64,000 nt of DNA, taken from an uncultured Parabacteroides sp. (GTDB taxonomy: Bacteria; Bacteroidota; Bacteroidia; Bacteroidales; Tannerellaceae). Below, piece by piece: positions 25,986 to 34,203 of the stretch. Every line of letters starts with the position of its first letter. The first letter of the stretch is position 1. The notes beneath the pieces are model-generated. The model had not been told where the DNA came from. It did not search any database and saw only the letters and a list, made by a program, of their open reading frames with translations. A program made the position numbers and the translations under genes. The stretch lies in assembly GCF_947855115.1 (NCBI RefSeq), contig NZ_CANTZW010000006.1:94641-158640 (forward strand). The letters run 5' to 3'.

Positions 25986-27245
25986 TCATATTGTGCTATA
26001 TAATAATCCTAATTTCTTATTCAGAAAAAGTAAAGAAACAAAACAAAAAGCCTCTACCGCTACCGCCATCATTGTCACCGTATACATATAGATGTTACTT
26101 GCGAGCCCCAACAGCCCGATGCCGGACAAGAAAAACAGACAATTACCTACCATCACCTTCATATATACCGATGAATATCCGAATGGGACAAGCCGATTCC
26201 CTCCCATAAAAGAATTGAAAGAGACAAAGAGAGCAGATATACCCAGCAACCGCATGACGGTAGAGGCTTCCTCCATATATTCCCCGGTGAAAAGATACAC
26301 GATCCAGTTGCTACCAACAAACATACAGACGTAAGCCAGTAACACGGCTCCCGCCACCAAAAACATCACCCGGTTCACGAAACGGATATTACGTTCCCGA
26401 GAAATCTTAGGGAAAGCAGCTTGCGCCATCATGGAGACAGGGAGCTTCATCAAATGCAATACCTTATCTGCCATATCATAAATGGAGACCTCGGACATCC
26501 CCAGGAAGGACCCTATCACCAACTTGTTTACATTCACGTAAATCTGTGTGGATAGACTGGACACGAACAACGGAAAACTCTCCTTATAAGCCGATCTCAA
26601 TTCCCGCACAGATATCACAGACAACTTTATCCTCTCCTTCCTCAACACGATATACAAAGAAAGGCAACCCGCAAACATGGACCCGATCCCGTTTAACAGG
26701 GGAACGATCAGATAATCCTTTTGCTCATGGACAAACAGGAAGATTGCCGCCACGAACAACAGGCGGGCTGACAGGTTCACGATCGTGATATACTTCATCT
26801 TCTCGACCCCCTGGAAGAACCAGATGGGTAACAGAAGCTCATTGAATGTCAACAGGAAAGAGAGGAGATAAACCCAATAATGATCCCGAAAAAACGGAAC
26901 GATGGTTATAACCGATAAATAGATGACAAGGCAAATGAACCAAAGGATGAACTTACACAAATATGTGGATGATACAATCCTAGATAATAACGTCTTATCC
27001 TCCTTATAGACCGCTACACTCCTCGTCCCAGACATATTGAACCCAAAATTTATCACCAACGATACATAGTTGATGATCACTTGGGCGAATACGATCACCC
27101 CATACAATTCCAACCCGATGACCCGCAGCAAATAGGGATAGGTCAGTAAAGGGAACAGGATCGTAAATACCTGCAATATGCTTAAATAGGAGAAATTGGC
27201 CAATACGGTCTTGTTCCTACCGAGCCTTTCCTTCAAGAACCTCAT
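25986..27245 (-). CDS. Oligosaccharide flippase (Wzx-like)
   Basis: A 419-residue MOP-superfamily protein with about 12 membrane segments. LQVFTILFPLLTYPYLLRVIG and VINYVSLVINFGFNMSGTRSVA near the N-terminus are the family start, and PIWFFQGVEKMKYITIVNL is the conserved middle block. It would flip lipid-linked repeat units across the inner membrane. GC content is higher than that of the neighbouring wzy and glycosyltransferase genes, suggesting the locus was put together from different sources. Confidence 0.88.
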   Translation of the reverse strand: MRFLKERLGRNKTVLANFSYLSILQVFTILFPLLTYPYLLRVIGLELYGVIVFAQVIINYVSLVINFGFNMSGTRSVAVYKEDKTLLSRIVSSTYLCKFILWFICLVIYLSVITIVPFFRDHYWVYLLSFLLTFNELLLPIWFFQGVEKMKYITIVNLSARLLFVAAIFLFVHEQKDYLIVPLLNGIGSMFAGCLSLYIVLRKERIKLSVISVRELRSAYKESFPLFVSSLSTQIYVNVNKLVIGSFLGMSEVSIYDMADKVLHLMKLPVSMMAQAAFPKISRERNIRFVNRVMFLVAGAVLLAYVCMFVGSNWIVYLFTGEYMEEASTVMRLLGISALFVSFNSFMGGNRLVPFGYSSVYMKVMVGNCLFFLSGIGLLGLASNIYMYTVTMMAVAVEAFCFVSLLFLNKKLGLLYSTI

Positions 27246-27262
27246 CCTTTCGAATAAAATCT

Positions 27263-28582
27263 TTAATCCCTCCTAAAAATATCCCTCGTATAAACCTTCC
27301 CCACCACATCGTCCAAACAACTATCATAGCGGTTGGCGATGATGGCATGGCTCATCTCCTTGAACTTGGAGAGTTCGTTCACCACGATACTACCAAAGAA
27401 TGAGCTACCGTCTTCCAGCGTTGGTTCATAGATAATAACCGTAGCCCCTTTCGCCTTGACACGTTTCATCACGCCTTGGATAGAGGACTGACGGAAGTTG
27501 TCGCTGTTCGATTTCATGGTCAAGCGATAGACACCGATCACGCATTCCTTTTCCTCCGTTTGAAGGAAACTGTTACGCTCGCTATAACCGTAATATCCCG
27601 CCTTCGCCAATACCTGATCGGCGATGAAGTCCTTGCGGGTGCAGTTGCTCTCCACGATGGCGGTCATCATGTTCTGGGGAATGTCTTGGTAATTGGCCAA
27701 CAATTGCTTCGTATCCTTGGGAAGACAGTAGCCCCCATAACCAAAGCTGGGGTTGTTGTAATGCGTACCGATACGGGGATCAAAGCCTACCCCTTGGATG
27801 ATGGCTTGCGAATCCAGCCCTTTTACCTCAGCGTATGTGTCTAATTCATTGAAATAGCTGATACGCAAAGCGAGGTAGGTATTGGCAAACAACTTCACTG
27901 CCTCAGCCTCCTTCATGCCCATGAACAGGGTGGGGATATCCTGCTTAATAGCTCCCTCTTGCAACAGGGCGGCAAATGTTCGAGCCGCCTCTTCCAATAC
28001 CGAAAGATTAGCAATACGGCAGATGGCCTCGTTTTCTTCCTTGAACCGCTCGTCGGCGATCAGCTTCGGATAACCAACGATGATACGGCTGGGATAGAGG
28101 TTGTCGTATAGGGCCTTGCTCTCGCGTAGGAACTCCGGGGAGAACAACAGGTTAAAGCTCTCAATCCCCTTATTGGCGTATTTCAAGTAAAGACTCCGGC
28201 AATAGCCTACAGGAATAGTGGATTTAATCACCATCACGGCATGGGGATTGACACTCAACACCAAGTCGATCACATCCTCTATATGGTGCGTATCGAAATA
28301 ATTCCTTACCGGGTCGTAGTTCGTGGGAGCCGCAATAACAATGAAATCGGCATCACGATACGCAGACGCTCCATCCAACGTGGCCGTCAATCGCAAATTC
28401 TTCTCTACCAAGTATTTCTCGATATACTCATCCTGGATAGGAGACTGCCTACGGTTCAGCTGCTCTACCTTCTCCGGTATCACGTCCACGGCCGTAACCG
28501 GATGATGCTGCGCCAGCAAAGTGGCGATACTCAATCCTACGTAACCAGTTCCGGCCACGGCGATCTTGATTTCTTTTGACAT
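27263..28582 (-). CDS. ugd: UDP-glucose 6-dehydrogenase (nucleotide-sugar dehydrogenase)
   Basis: About 439 residues from the ATG at 28582, where the Rossmann sequence [20 protein letters not shown] starts at once; an ATG 39 bp earlier adds only a polar tail. [19 protein letters not shown] has the catalytic cysteine and ESNCTRKDF the C-terminal NAD domain. This is the E. coli-type Ugd branch, which oxidises UDP-glucose to UDP-glucuronate. It is the only intact copy in the window; the copy in CPS locus 2 is a remnant. It is 17 bp upstream of wzx. Confidence 0.88.
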   Translation of the reverse strand: MSKEIKIAVAGTGYVGLSIATLLAQHHPVTAVDVIPEKVEQLNRRQSPIQDEYIEKYLVEKNLRLTATLDGASAYRDADFIVIAAPTNYDPVRNYFDTHHIEDVIDLVLSVNPHAVMVIKSTIPVGYCRSLYLKYANKGIESFNLLFSPEFLRESKALYDNLYPSRIIVGYPKLIADERFKEENEAICRIANLSVLEEAARTFAALLQEGAIKQDIPTLFMGMKEAEAVKLFANTYLALRISYFNELDTYAEVKGLDSQAIIQGVGFDPRIGTHYNNPSFGYGGYCLPKDTKQLLANYQDIPQNMMTAIVESNCTRKDFIADQVLAKAGYYGYSERNSFLQTEEKECVIGVYRLTMKSNSDNFRQSSIQGVMKRVKAKGATVIIYEPTLEDGSSFFGSIVVNELSKFKEMSHAIIANRYDSCLDDVVGKVYTRDIFRRD

Positions 28583-28772
28583 ATTGTTATTTGATTTATT
28601 ACTACATTCAATTTGTCCCAAGGCATGGGATACAGTACACTTCTAAGCCATTTACCCGATCAGGTAATAGTGACTTATCAGGTCCGTCAAATCTCATCCG
28701 GACTTTCACTATCACCACCGCCATCAGTCGGTTTGCCGCCGATCCAGACTTACGTACTCACACTATAGGGCG

Positions 28773-28957
28773 TTAGTAGATGGCCTGCGCCAGCAACTGC
28801 ATTGTCACTGTCAACGTGTACTTGACCTCGGTCAAGCCAGCGGGTAAAAGCAGCGTGAGCGAGGAGGGAAGATGATGGTGATGACGATTTGGTTGTCAGT
28901 CTTGTTGTCGGTGGTCACCGCATTGTCAATAAGCCAACCTTTCAAAACTTTCTTCAT
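28773..28957 (-). pseudogene. Remnant of an HU-like DNA-binding protein (DUF4469 type)
   Basis: From the ATG at 28957 the frame reads MKKVLKGWLIDNAVTTDNKT, the usual start of the long HU/IHF-like DNA-binding proteins of Bacteroidales, but it ends after 41 codons. In another frame the same DNA then reads LLLPAGLTEVKYTLTVTMQ and ends in a stop at 28773, which is the typical C-terminal end of these proteins. Over 150 residues between the two ends are gone. The remaining gap to ugd (28583-28772) and to the sugar transferase (28958-29007) holds nothing else I can identify. Confidence 0.75.
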
Positions 28958-29007
28958 GGTATTTTTGATTTAAAGGAGGGCAGAATCGCTCTCCTTGGTT
29001 GTCCTTA

Positions 29008-29652
29008 TTAGAATTTCTTCCCGAACGCTATGTTCAAGAAAGTCTTCACCAATATCTTGAAATCGAACCACCACGAGCGGTGCTCCAGATAGAACAAGTC
29101 ATAGCGTAAACGACGAAGCATCTTCTCCAGCGTGTCCGTATAGCCATTGTAGAGCGTAGCGTAAGAAGTCACGCCCGGACGGATCTGATAAAGATAACGA
29201 TAGCGGGGATCACGTTCCATGATCTGGTCGATGTAGAACTTTCGTTCCGGACGGGGGCCGATAAAAGACATATCACCGATAAAGACATTCCACAATTGAG
29301 GCAACTCGTCCAAATGATGCTCACGCAGGAACTTGCCCACACGGGTCATACGGGGGTCCGCACCTCCTTTGTAAAGGGCGGGTCCGAATTTCTCAGCATC
29401 CAGCCGCATACTGCGGAACTTATAGATATGAAACGGACGGCCGAAACGACCGATACGCTCTTGTTTGAAGATAGCCGGGCCGCCATCCTCACGCCTCACG
29501 ACGATATAGCAAATTAAAAACAATGGAGAGAATATGATCAAGGCGATGAAAGCCAAAAAGCAATCCCCTACTCGTTTCACATTCCGTTCGAAGGCATTCA
29601 TCCCATCCGGGATAAAATCAGCAGGTTTTTCCAAACTCTCTTTTATAATCAT
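29008..29652 (-). CDS. Undecaprenyl-phosphate sugar phosphotransferase, initiating enzyme of CPS locus 1
   Basis: A 214-residue monotopic phosphoglycosyl transferase. One membrane segment (about residues 32-52) is followed by REDGGPAIFKQERIGRFGRP, the catalytic DGGP-x-F-x-Q/E-R-x-G block, then YKFRSMR, LDELPQLWNV and GPRPE, all hallmarks of the WcaJ/WbaP C-terminal domain. It transfers a sugar-phosphate to undecaprenyl phosphate to start the repeat unit. A close paralogue lies at 51050-51682 in CPS locus 2. It begins 6 bp after upxZ. Confidence 0.92.
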   Translation of the reverse strand: MIIKESLEKPADFIPDGMNAFERNVKRVGDCFLAFIALIIFSPLFLICYIVVRREDGGPAIFKQERIGRFGRPFHIYKFRSMRLDAEKFGPALYKGGADPRMTRVGKFLREHHLDELPQLWNVFIGDMSFIGPRPERKFYIDQIMERDPRYRYLYQIRPGVTSYATLYNGYTDTLEKMLRRLRYDLFYLEHRSWWFDFKILVKTFLNIAFGKKF

Positions 29653-29658
29653 GTCTAA

Positions 29659-30042
29659 TCAGTCATTCAATAAAGGCAATCCTTTCACCTCGCCGGCGTG
29701 CCACTCTTGGTAGTCCTCCAAGGAGATTCCGGGTACAGTTAATTGCTTGTAATCCTTATCGTTCCTTCGCAAGATGTGTTTGCGGGCATACGAACGGAGC
29801 GAACGATCCGTCACAGATACCATCACCACAGGAAACGGGTAGCCGAACAAACGCATCGGCGTGGTCTCGCTATCTGGGAACGTGCGGCGCAACTGATAGG
29901 CCGAACACTCGAAAGCCACCCAGTAAGGACCCGTACAATACAGGTGGATGGAAGCGGTATTCGTACGCTCACGGTTCATGATATCACTCAAATGCTCGTT
30001 CAGCAACCTCACCAAACGAACGCCGGAAGGAAGGGAAGACAT
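29659..30042 (-). CDS. upxZ: UpxZ-family inhibitor of capsule antiterminators
   Basis: A 127-residue protein matching the UpxZ (PF06603) family: LVRLLNEHLSDIMNRERT, YWVAFECSAYQLRRTFP and MRLFGYPFPVVMVSV. In Bacteroides fragilis these proteins inhibit the UpxY antiterminators of other capsule loci, so only one locus is transcribed at a time. The order upxY-upxZ-initiating transferase is the standard one. No membrane segment or signal is present. It is separated from upxY by 43 bp. Confidence 0.88.
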   Translation of the reverse strand: MSSLPSGVRLVRLLNEHLSDIMNRERTNTASIHLYCTGPYWVAFECSAYQLRRTFPDSETTPMRLFGYPFPVVMVSVTDRSLRSYARKHILRRNDKDYKQLTVPGISLEDYQEWHAGEVKGLPLLND

Positions 30043-30085
30043 ATTTTGAATTATGAATTTTGATTTAAACTGTCACTTGTCAACT

Positions 30086-31192
30086 CTATTGGTGTTTTAG
30101 CCAGCGATCGTAATCGTCCAGCCTACGGATCAAGGACAACTTGCTTTTCTTGGGTGAAGACTCACCTCGCCACGGATCTACCACCTCGTGTGCCATCTGT
30201 CGGTAGAGACTGCTGTCCGTACAGCCGTAGAGCGTGACCAGCAACAAGGCACGAGATTGCGCCGCCTTTACCACAGGGAGCATGCTTCGCATCGTGGCGA
30301 GCAAGCGCACGAACTCATCCTCCTCGCCCAACAGCTTGTAGGCAGGAAGAAGAGACGAGTAAATCTTACAACGCATCACATCCGTCTCCACGCACAGGGA
30401 ACCATAGCACCTCAACACCTCATGTGCCAAGCGGGTATCCTCCTCCACTACGCTACCGGAGGTGTGATAACGCCCCAAAGCATCGTGCAAACCCTCCCGC
30501 AGGCGGTCGTTGTCCAAATGGGTATAGACGTGCTTACCCTTGGTGTTCAGCTCGATCAACTCATACTCACCCGTTTTCACCTCAAACAAGGGAACCCACA
30601 TACAATCTAGGATACGCACCATAACATTTTTATGCCCGCCACCCGGCTGGATCACCACCTCCGCTTCCATTCCGGCGAAATAACCGGACGTGATACGCAC
30701 ACAATCACCTTTCAGCAGGCGATCGCTGTCCGGCACGTACACTGGAAGCTCGTTAGAATAAGATTCCGCCACCCAACGTAAATTCCCCATCTCGTCATCC
30801 GAGAGATAAGGGAAATGGGTTATGCCTCCGGAAGAAACCCGGGGAAGGAAATTGTATAGGGGAAGTGTACGTTTCATCTGGAAGATCTCCTCTACCGAGG
30901 CACGGACAAACACATAGTTGAACAGCAGGGGCCGCTTCGTGTTAACCATCTTTCCGTCCACTTTTCTTACTTCCACATATGAGGGGGCGAAATACTCGAA
31001 CAACGTTTCCCCACGACGCTTGCGCCGGGAAAGCTCGGCATCCAAGCTTTTTGCGGGGCTGATCTTGTCGCGCCTCCCACCACCTGCGGTTGGAAGCGTG
31101 AGCACGTACCAGCGTACGACCTTCAGATCATAGCGCTTACCAACTTGCGCCATACCCCTCTCCGAGTAACCGTCTCTCAAAACATTCACCAT
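30086..31192 (-). CDS. upxY: UpxY-type NusG-like transcription antiterminator (CPS locus 1), extended
   Basis: Up to 368 residues. The N-terminal NusG domain has VRWYVLTLP (about residue 29) and LFNYVFVRASVEEIF; the KOW part is LLKGDCVRITSGYFAGMEAE (about residues 159-178). UpxY proteins bind early elongation complexes at the start of their own capsule operon and prevent premature termination. Known ones are about 170-190 residues, so the chain carries an extra C-terminal part of roughly 140 residues, predicted helical by eye. Translation may begin at 31192 or at the ATG at 31153. A 156-bp leader separates it from the left inverted repeat of the invertible segment. Confidence 0.88.
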   Translation of the reverse strand: MVNVLRDGYSERGMAQVGKRYDLKVVRWYVLTLPTAGGGRRDKISPAKSLDAELSRRKRRGETLFEYFAPSYVEVRKVDGKMVNTKRPLLFNYVFVRASVEEIFQMKRTLPLYNFLPRVSSGGITHFPYLSDDEMGNLRWVAESYSNELPVYVPDSDRLLKGDCVRITSGYFAGMEAEVVIQPGGGHKNVMVRILDCMWVPLFEVKTGEYELIELNTKGKHVYTHLDNDRLREGLHDALGRYHTSGSVVEEDTRLAHEVLRCYGSLCVETDVMRCKIYSSLLPAYKLLGEEDEFVRLLATMRSMLPVVKAAQSRALLLVTLYGCTDSSLYRQMAHEVVDPWRGESSPKKSKLSLIRRLDDYDRWLKHQ

Positions 31193-31348
31193 TATGATTA
31201 TCTTTTCCTAAGATTATATCAAGATATTCACCCAAGTCTCACAACAATTCAAAGCCCTACCAAGAGCGCCCTATTTACTCCTGATAAACAACACTTTATA
31301 TCTTTTCAAAATGGCTTTTCTGAAAATCACCATCGTTTGAAATATTAA

Positions 31349-31368
31349 GCTACTTGGGAAGTAGCGTA
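31349..31368 (+). repeat. Left inverted repeat of the invertible promoter segment
   Basis: GCTACTTGGGAAGTAGCGTA, perfectly inverted at 31681-31700. The repeat is itself palindromic, GCTACTT-GGG-AAGTAGC, giving two arms around a 3-bp core as expected for a tyrosine recombinase crossover site. It is on the upxY side. Confidence 0.9.
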
Positions 31369-31394
31369 GCAGGCTGGAAAATGGTTATCACCCA

Positions 31395-31490
31395 GTTGTA
31401 GAGACGGAGCGTGCTCCGTCTCCCACCGTCTGATAGTAATTTTGAATACCATTTTGAGGGGATGAGACGGGGCACGCCCCGTCTCTACAA
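31395..31490. repeat. REP-like palindromic element, copy 2
   Basis: Same unit as 6353-6448 but in the opposite orientation: arms GTTGTAGAGACGGAGCGTG... and ...GGCACGCCCCGTCTCTACAA enclose an interior that, reverse-complemented, matches copy 1 (for example ATCCCCTC, ACTATCAGAC and GTGGGAGAC are shared). The left arm has two substitutions relative to a perfect palindrome, and they compensate each other (CGGAGCGTGCTCCG), so the small stem is kept. That indicates selection for, or conversion of, the hairpin. Confidence 0.9.
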
Positions 31491-31636
31491 GAATGTATGT
31501 TCAATTTTTAAGGGGGACGTGATGATTTAGGAAATACGAGATCATTTCGTCTCTATTGCCATGTCTATACACTAGGAATAAGAACGAAGATTTAAGGAGA
31601 ATCGAGATCGGAGCACAAACAAAAGCCCAATGATTG

Positions 31637-31666
31637 TTTGCTATTTGTTATTTTTTATTACTTTTG
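31637..31666 (+). promoter_or_regulatory. Promoter inside the invertible segment (currently pointing right)
   Basis: TTTG (31637-31640) and TACTTTTG (31659-31666) with 18 bp between match the Bacteroidetes consensus closely. The expected start site is near 31673, just inside the right inverted repeat. In this orientation the transcript would run antisense into the recombinase gene; after inversion it would run into the upxY leader. Confidence 0.8.
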
Positions 31667-31680
31667 CGCCGTGAAAGAAA

Positions 31681-31700
31681 TACGCTACTTCCCAAGTAGC
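31681..31700 (-). repeat. Right inverted repeat of the invertible promoter segment
   Basis: TACGCTACTTCCCAAGTAGC, the exact reverse complement of 31349-31368. The core between the arms is CCC here and GGG at the left site, which is what fixes the sites in inverted orientation. It ends 7 bp before the stop codon of the recombinase gene. Confidence 0.9.
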
Positions 31701-31707
31701 AAGCCTC

Positions 31708-32643
31708 TTACCCCACTTTAGGTATCGGTTTACACACGCTCTCAAAACAATTCCGGTTTACCGTCGATAAACGTTCCAACGAAAAGCTCTTCAAATAGAT
31801 CTGTGTTGTCTTAATAGACTTATGCCCTAGCAACTCACTGATAACCTCGATCGATACATCTTGTTCCTTCAAGAACGAGGCGAATGAATGACGGATCGTA
31901 TACGAGGTGACCGGAAGCGTAACGCCTGTCGATCTCGCCAGCGACCTCAAGTCGCGATTAAAGCGAGACAAGGCCATGTTATATTCCTTGTAGGCCGCCT
32001 CACCAGTTCTCGTTCCACTCAAAAAAGGAAATAAATAAAGGGATCCCTTTGCTGTACAAGCAGACAACTCCTCCAGCAGTCGCAACGCCCCGGAAGGGAT
32101 CTCCAACTGTATGAGAGACCCGCTCTTCTGCCGATGATACAGCAATATCCCATCTCGAATATTCTCCCATTTCAAATGCGCAAGATCCACAAACGCTATT
32201 CCGCTGAACGCAAACATCAACCGGACGGTCAACTGCACACGCCGCAAAGACCGATCCTCCAATTGAGCGTTAAACATACGCTCCAGCATCTCTTGCGGCA
32301 ACGCCTTCTTCCGCTTACTCTCAACGCCCGTGAAAACATCTTTGAACAGGTTGGGAACAAAGGGAGCCTCACCCGCCTCTACAGCCAAGTTATAAATATG
32401 ACGAATCCGGCGCATATAGGTAGATACCGTATTCAACGAACGCCCCTTGTCCAACAACCATGATTGATAGCACAAAAGCCTGTTCCTATTAATATGGATA
32501 TAAGGAATCAACTCCATACCGCAGAAACGCTTGAACGAATTCAAGGCATCCTGATAACTCTTAGCCGTGGAATACCGTTTTTTCTCACGCAGACAAGCCA
32601 TGTAGATCGACAGGCCCATAACAAAATCTTCTTCTTTTTTCAT
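31708..32643 (-). CDS. Tyrosine-type DNA invertase/recombinase
   Basis: A 311-residue tyrosine recombinase. The N-terminal SAM-like core-binding domain spans about residues 5-105; the catalytic domain shows YHRQKSG (Lys), SYTIRHSFASFLKEQ (His/Arg box), LLGHKSIKTTQIYLKS (His and the nucleophile Tyr near residue 290). The usual first arginine is not in its normal place (FSGIAFVDLAHLKW), as in many Bacteroidales invertases. Its stop codon is 7 bp from the right inverted repeat of the capsule promoter, so it is the likely invertase. No other phage or element genes are near. Confidence 0.88.
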   Translation of the reverse strand: MKKEEDFVMGLSIYMACLREKKRYSTAKSYQDALNSFKRFCGMELIPYIHINRNRLLCYQSWLLDKGRSLNTVSTYMRRIRHIYNLAVEAGEAPFVPNLFKDVFTGVESKRKKALPQEMLERMFNAQLEDRSLRRVQLTVRLMFAFSGIAFVDLAHLKWENIRDGILLYHRQKSGSLIQLEIPSGALRLLEELSACTAKGSLYLFPFLSGTRTGEAAYKEYNMALSRFNRDLRSLARSTGVTLPVTSYTIRHSFASFLKEQDVSIEVISELLGHKSIKTTQIYLKSFSLERLSTVNRNCFESVCKPIPKVG

Positions 32644-32673
32644 ATCTTCTCCTTAATAAAAAGCCAAAAATAC

Positions 32674-32681
32674 TACCTTTG
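32674..32681 (+). promoter_or_regulatory. -7 box of the cobQ operon
   Basis: TACCTTTG, an exact TAnnTTTG match, 28 bp before the cobQ start codon in the 65-bp gap between the divergent recombinase and cobQ genes. No clear TTTG is found at -33. Confidence 0.6.
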
Positions 32682-32708
32682 TACGCTGTGTAAATAAAAT
32701 CTATACAG

Positions 32709-34199
32709 ATGAAGCAACACCTACGACCTATCATGTTTGTCGGAACCTGCTCTGATGCGGGTAAAAGCGTTATTAACGCAGCCTTTTGCCGTATTTTCAA
32801 GCAAGATGGCTATCAGCCGGCACCTTTCAAGGCACAAAATATGTCTCTCAACTCTTACTCTACCCCGGAAGGTGGCGAGATGGGCCGGGCGCAAGTCGTG
32901 CAAGCGGAGGCCTGCGGTATTTCCCCGCATACGGATATGAACCCGATATTATTGAAGCCGACAAATGATAAAAGCTCGCAAGTCGTATTAAACGGAAAGC
33001 CGGTCGGCAATATGTCTGCCAAAGATTATTTCGGGATACAAAGCCAGAAAGAGGAGCTATTCAAGGAAGCCATCAAAGCCTTCAATCGCTTGGAAGCCCG
33101 CTATAATCCGATCGTACTGGAAGGAGCCGGAAGCATCTCTGAATTGAACCTGCGAGACCGAGACATCACCAATATGCGTATGGCGATGGCCGCTGGAGCT
33201 TCCACCTACTTGGTAGCGGATATAGACCGGGGCGGCGTATTCGGTTCCGTATATGGGACGATCGAGCTATTACGGCCGGAGGAACGGGCTTTAATGAAAG
33301 GAATAATCATCAATAAGTTTCGTGGAGATGCCTCTTTATTCGATGAAGGACGGAACCTACTAAAGGAATTGACCGGAATTCCCGTGGTAGGCGTGATCCC
33401 ATGGTTTCGGGATATCAAGATAGAGGAAGAAGACTCTGTCGCGTTGGATATGAAAAACAACACCTATAAAGACGGAAAAATCAATGTCGCCATCATTCTG
33501 CTGAAACGAATGTCTAATTTCACCGATTTTGATGTATTGGAGATGGACTCTCGTTTCAATCCGTATTACACCAATAACATCGATGAGATAGAGAAAGCAG
33601 ACATCATCCTGCTTCCCGGCTCGAAAAATACGCTATCAGACCTACAGAGCCTACGGGCCAACGGGATAGCGACGGCGATAATCCGGGCGTATAAAGCGGG
33701 CAAGAAGGTGATCGGTATTTGCGGCGGCTATCAAATGATGGGAGTCCGCTTGGAAGATCCTGAAGGTATCGAAGGAAATATCCCGGCGATTCCCGGTCTA
33801 GGTCTATTACCTCAATGCACGATCATCGAACAGGAAAAAATCACGAGACAGAGCGATTTCGTTTTCCTCCCCTCCTCCGAAAACAAGCATTGCAAAGGAT
33901 ACGAGATACATATGGGACGAACCACCCTATTAAACGGCTCTCCCGAGCAACCCGTAGCCCGGCTGGAAGACGGACGGACAGACGGATATTACCTCGACAA
34001 CCGATGTTGGGGAAGTTATATGCATGGTATCCTTGATAATCCGGTCGTATTGGATAACTTAGCCGAGGGTTTTGATACGGAAACGACTACAGCCCCTTTC
34101 GATTATGCCGCTTTTAAGGAAGAGCAGTATGACAAACTCGCCGCTCTCGTAAGGGAGCACGTGGATATGGAATATATTTATAACAGTATAAAAAACTAA
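32709..34199 (+). CDS. cobQ: Cobyric acid synthase
   Basis: A 496-residue glutamine-dependent amidotransferase that amidates adenosyl-cobyrinic a,c-diamide at positions b, d, e and g. The P-loop of the synthetase domain is VGTCSDAGKSVI (about residues 11-22); MSLNSYSTPEGGEMGRAQVV is family specific. The C-terminal class I glutaminase-like domain has the nucleophile in GICGGYQMMG (Cys near 339) and the His in SYMHGILDN. Length is standard. It is a single corrinoid gene here, with a Gfo/Idh/MocA gene 4 bp downstream. Confidence 0.95.
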   Translation: MKQHLRPIMFVGTCSDAGKSVINAAFCRIFKQDGYQPAPFKAQNMSLNSYSTPEGGEMGRAQVVQAEACGISPHTDMNPILLKPTNDKSSQVVLNGKPVGNMSAKDYFGIQSQKEELFKEAIKAFNRLEARYNPIVLEGAGSISELNLRDRDITNMRMAMAAGASTYLVADIDRGGVFGSVYGTIELLRPEERALMKGIIINKFRGDASLFDEGRNLLKELTGIPVVGVIPWFRDIKIEEEDSVALDMKNNTYKDGKINVAIILLKRMSNFTDFDVLEMDSRFNPYYTNNIDEIEKADIILLPGSKNTLSDLQSLRANGIATAIIRAYKAGKKVIGICGGYQMMGVRLEDPEGIEGNIPAIPGLGLLPQCTIIEQEKITRQSDFVFLPSSENKHCKGYEIHMGRTTLLNGSPEQPVARLEDGRTDGYYLDNRCWGSYMHGILDNPVVLDNLAEGFDTETTTAPFDYAAFKEEQYDKLAALVREHVDMEYIYNSIKN

Positions 34200-34203
34200 T
34201 ATC

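Larger units (their letters stand above)
31369..31680. promoter_or_regulatory. Invertible segment with the CPS locus 1 promoter
   Basis: 312 bp enclosed by perfect 20-bp inverted repeats, between upxY and a tyrosine recombinase gene. It contains a REP-like element (31395-31490) and one good promoter (31637-31666) that points rightward, away from upxY. On the opposite strand I find no TAnnTTTG box. By analogy with invertible capsule promoters of Bacteroides, inversion of this segment would switch the operon ON; in the assembled orientation it is OFF. Confidence 0.85.

Noticed and set aside
31708..32643. Tyrosine recombinase as an integrase of a prophage or conjugative element.
   Set aside because: There are no phage, mobilisation or excision genes beside it, and its stop codon is 7 bp from the inverted repeat of the capsule promoter; a local invertase explains the context better.
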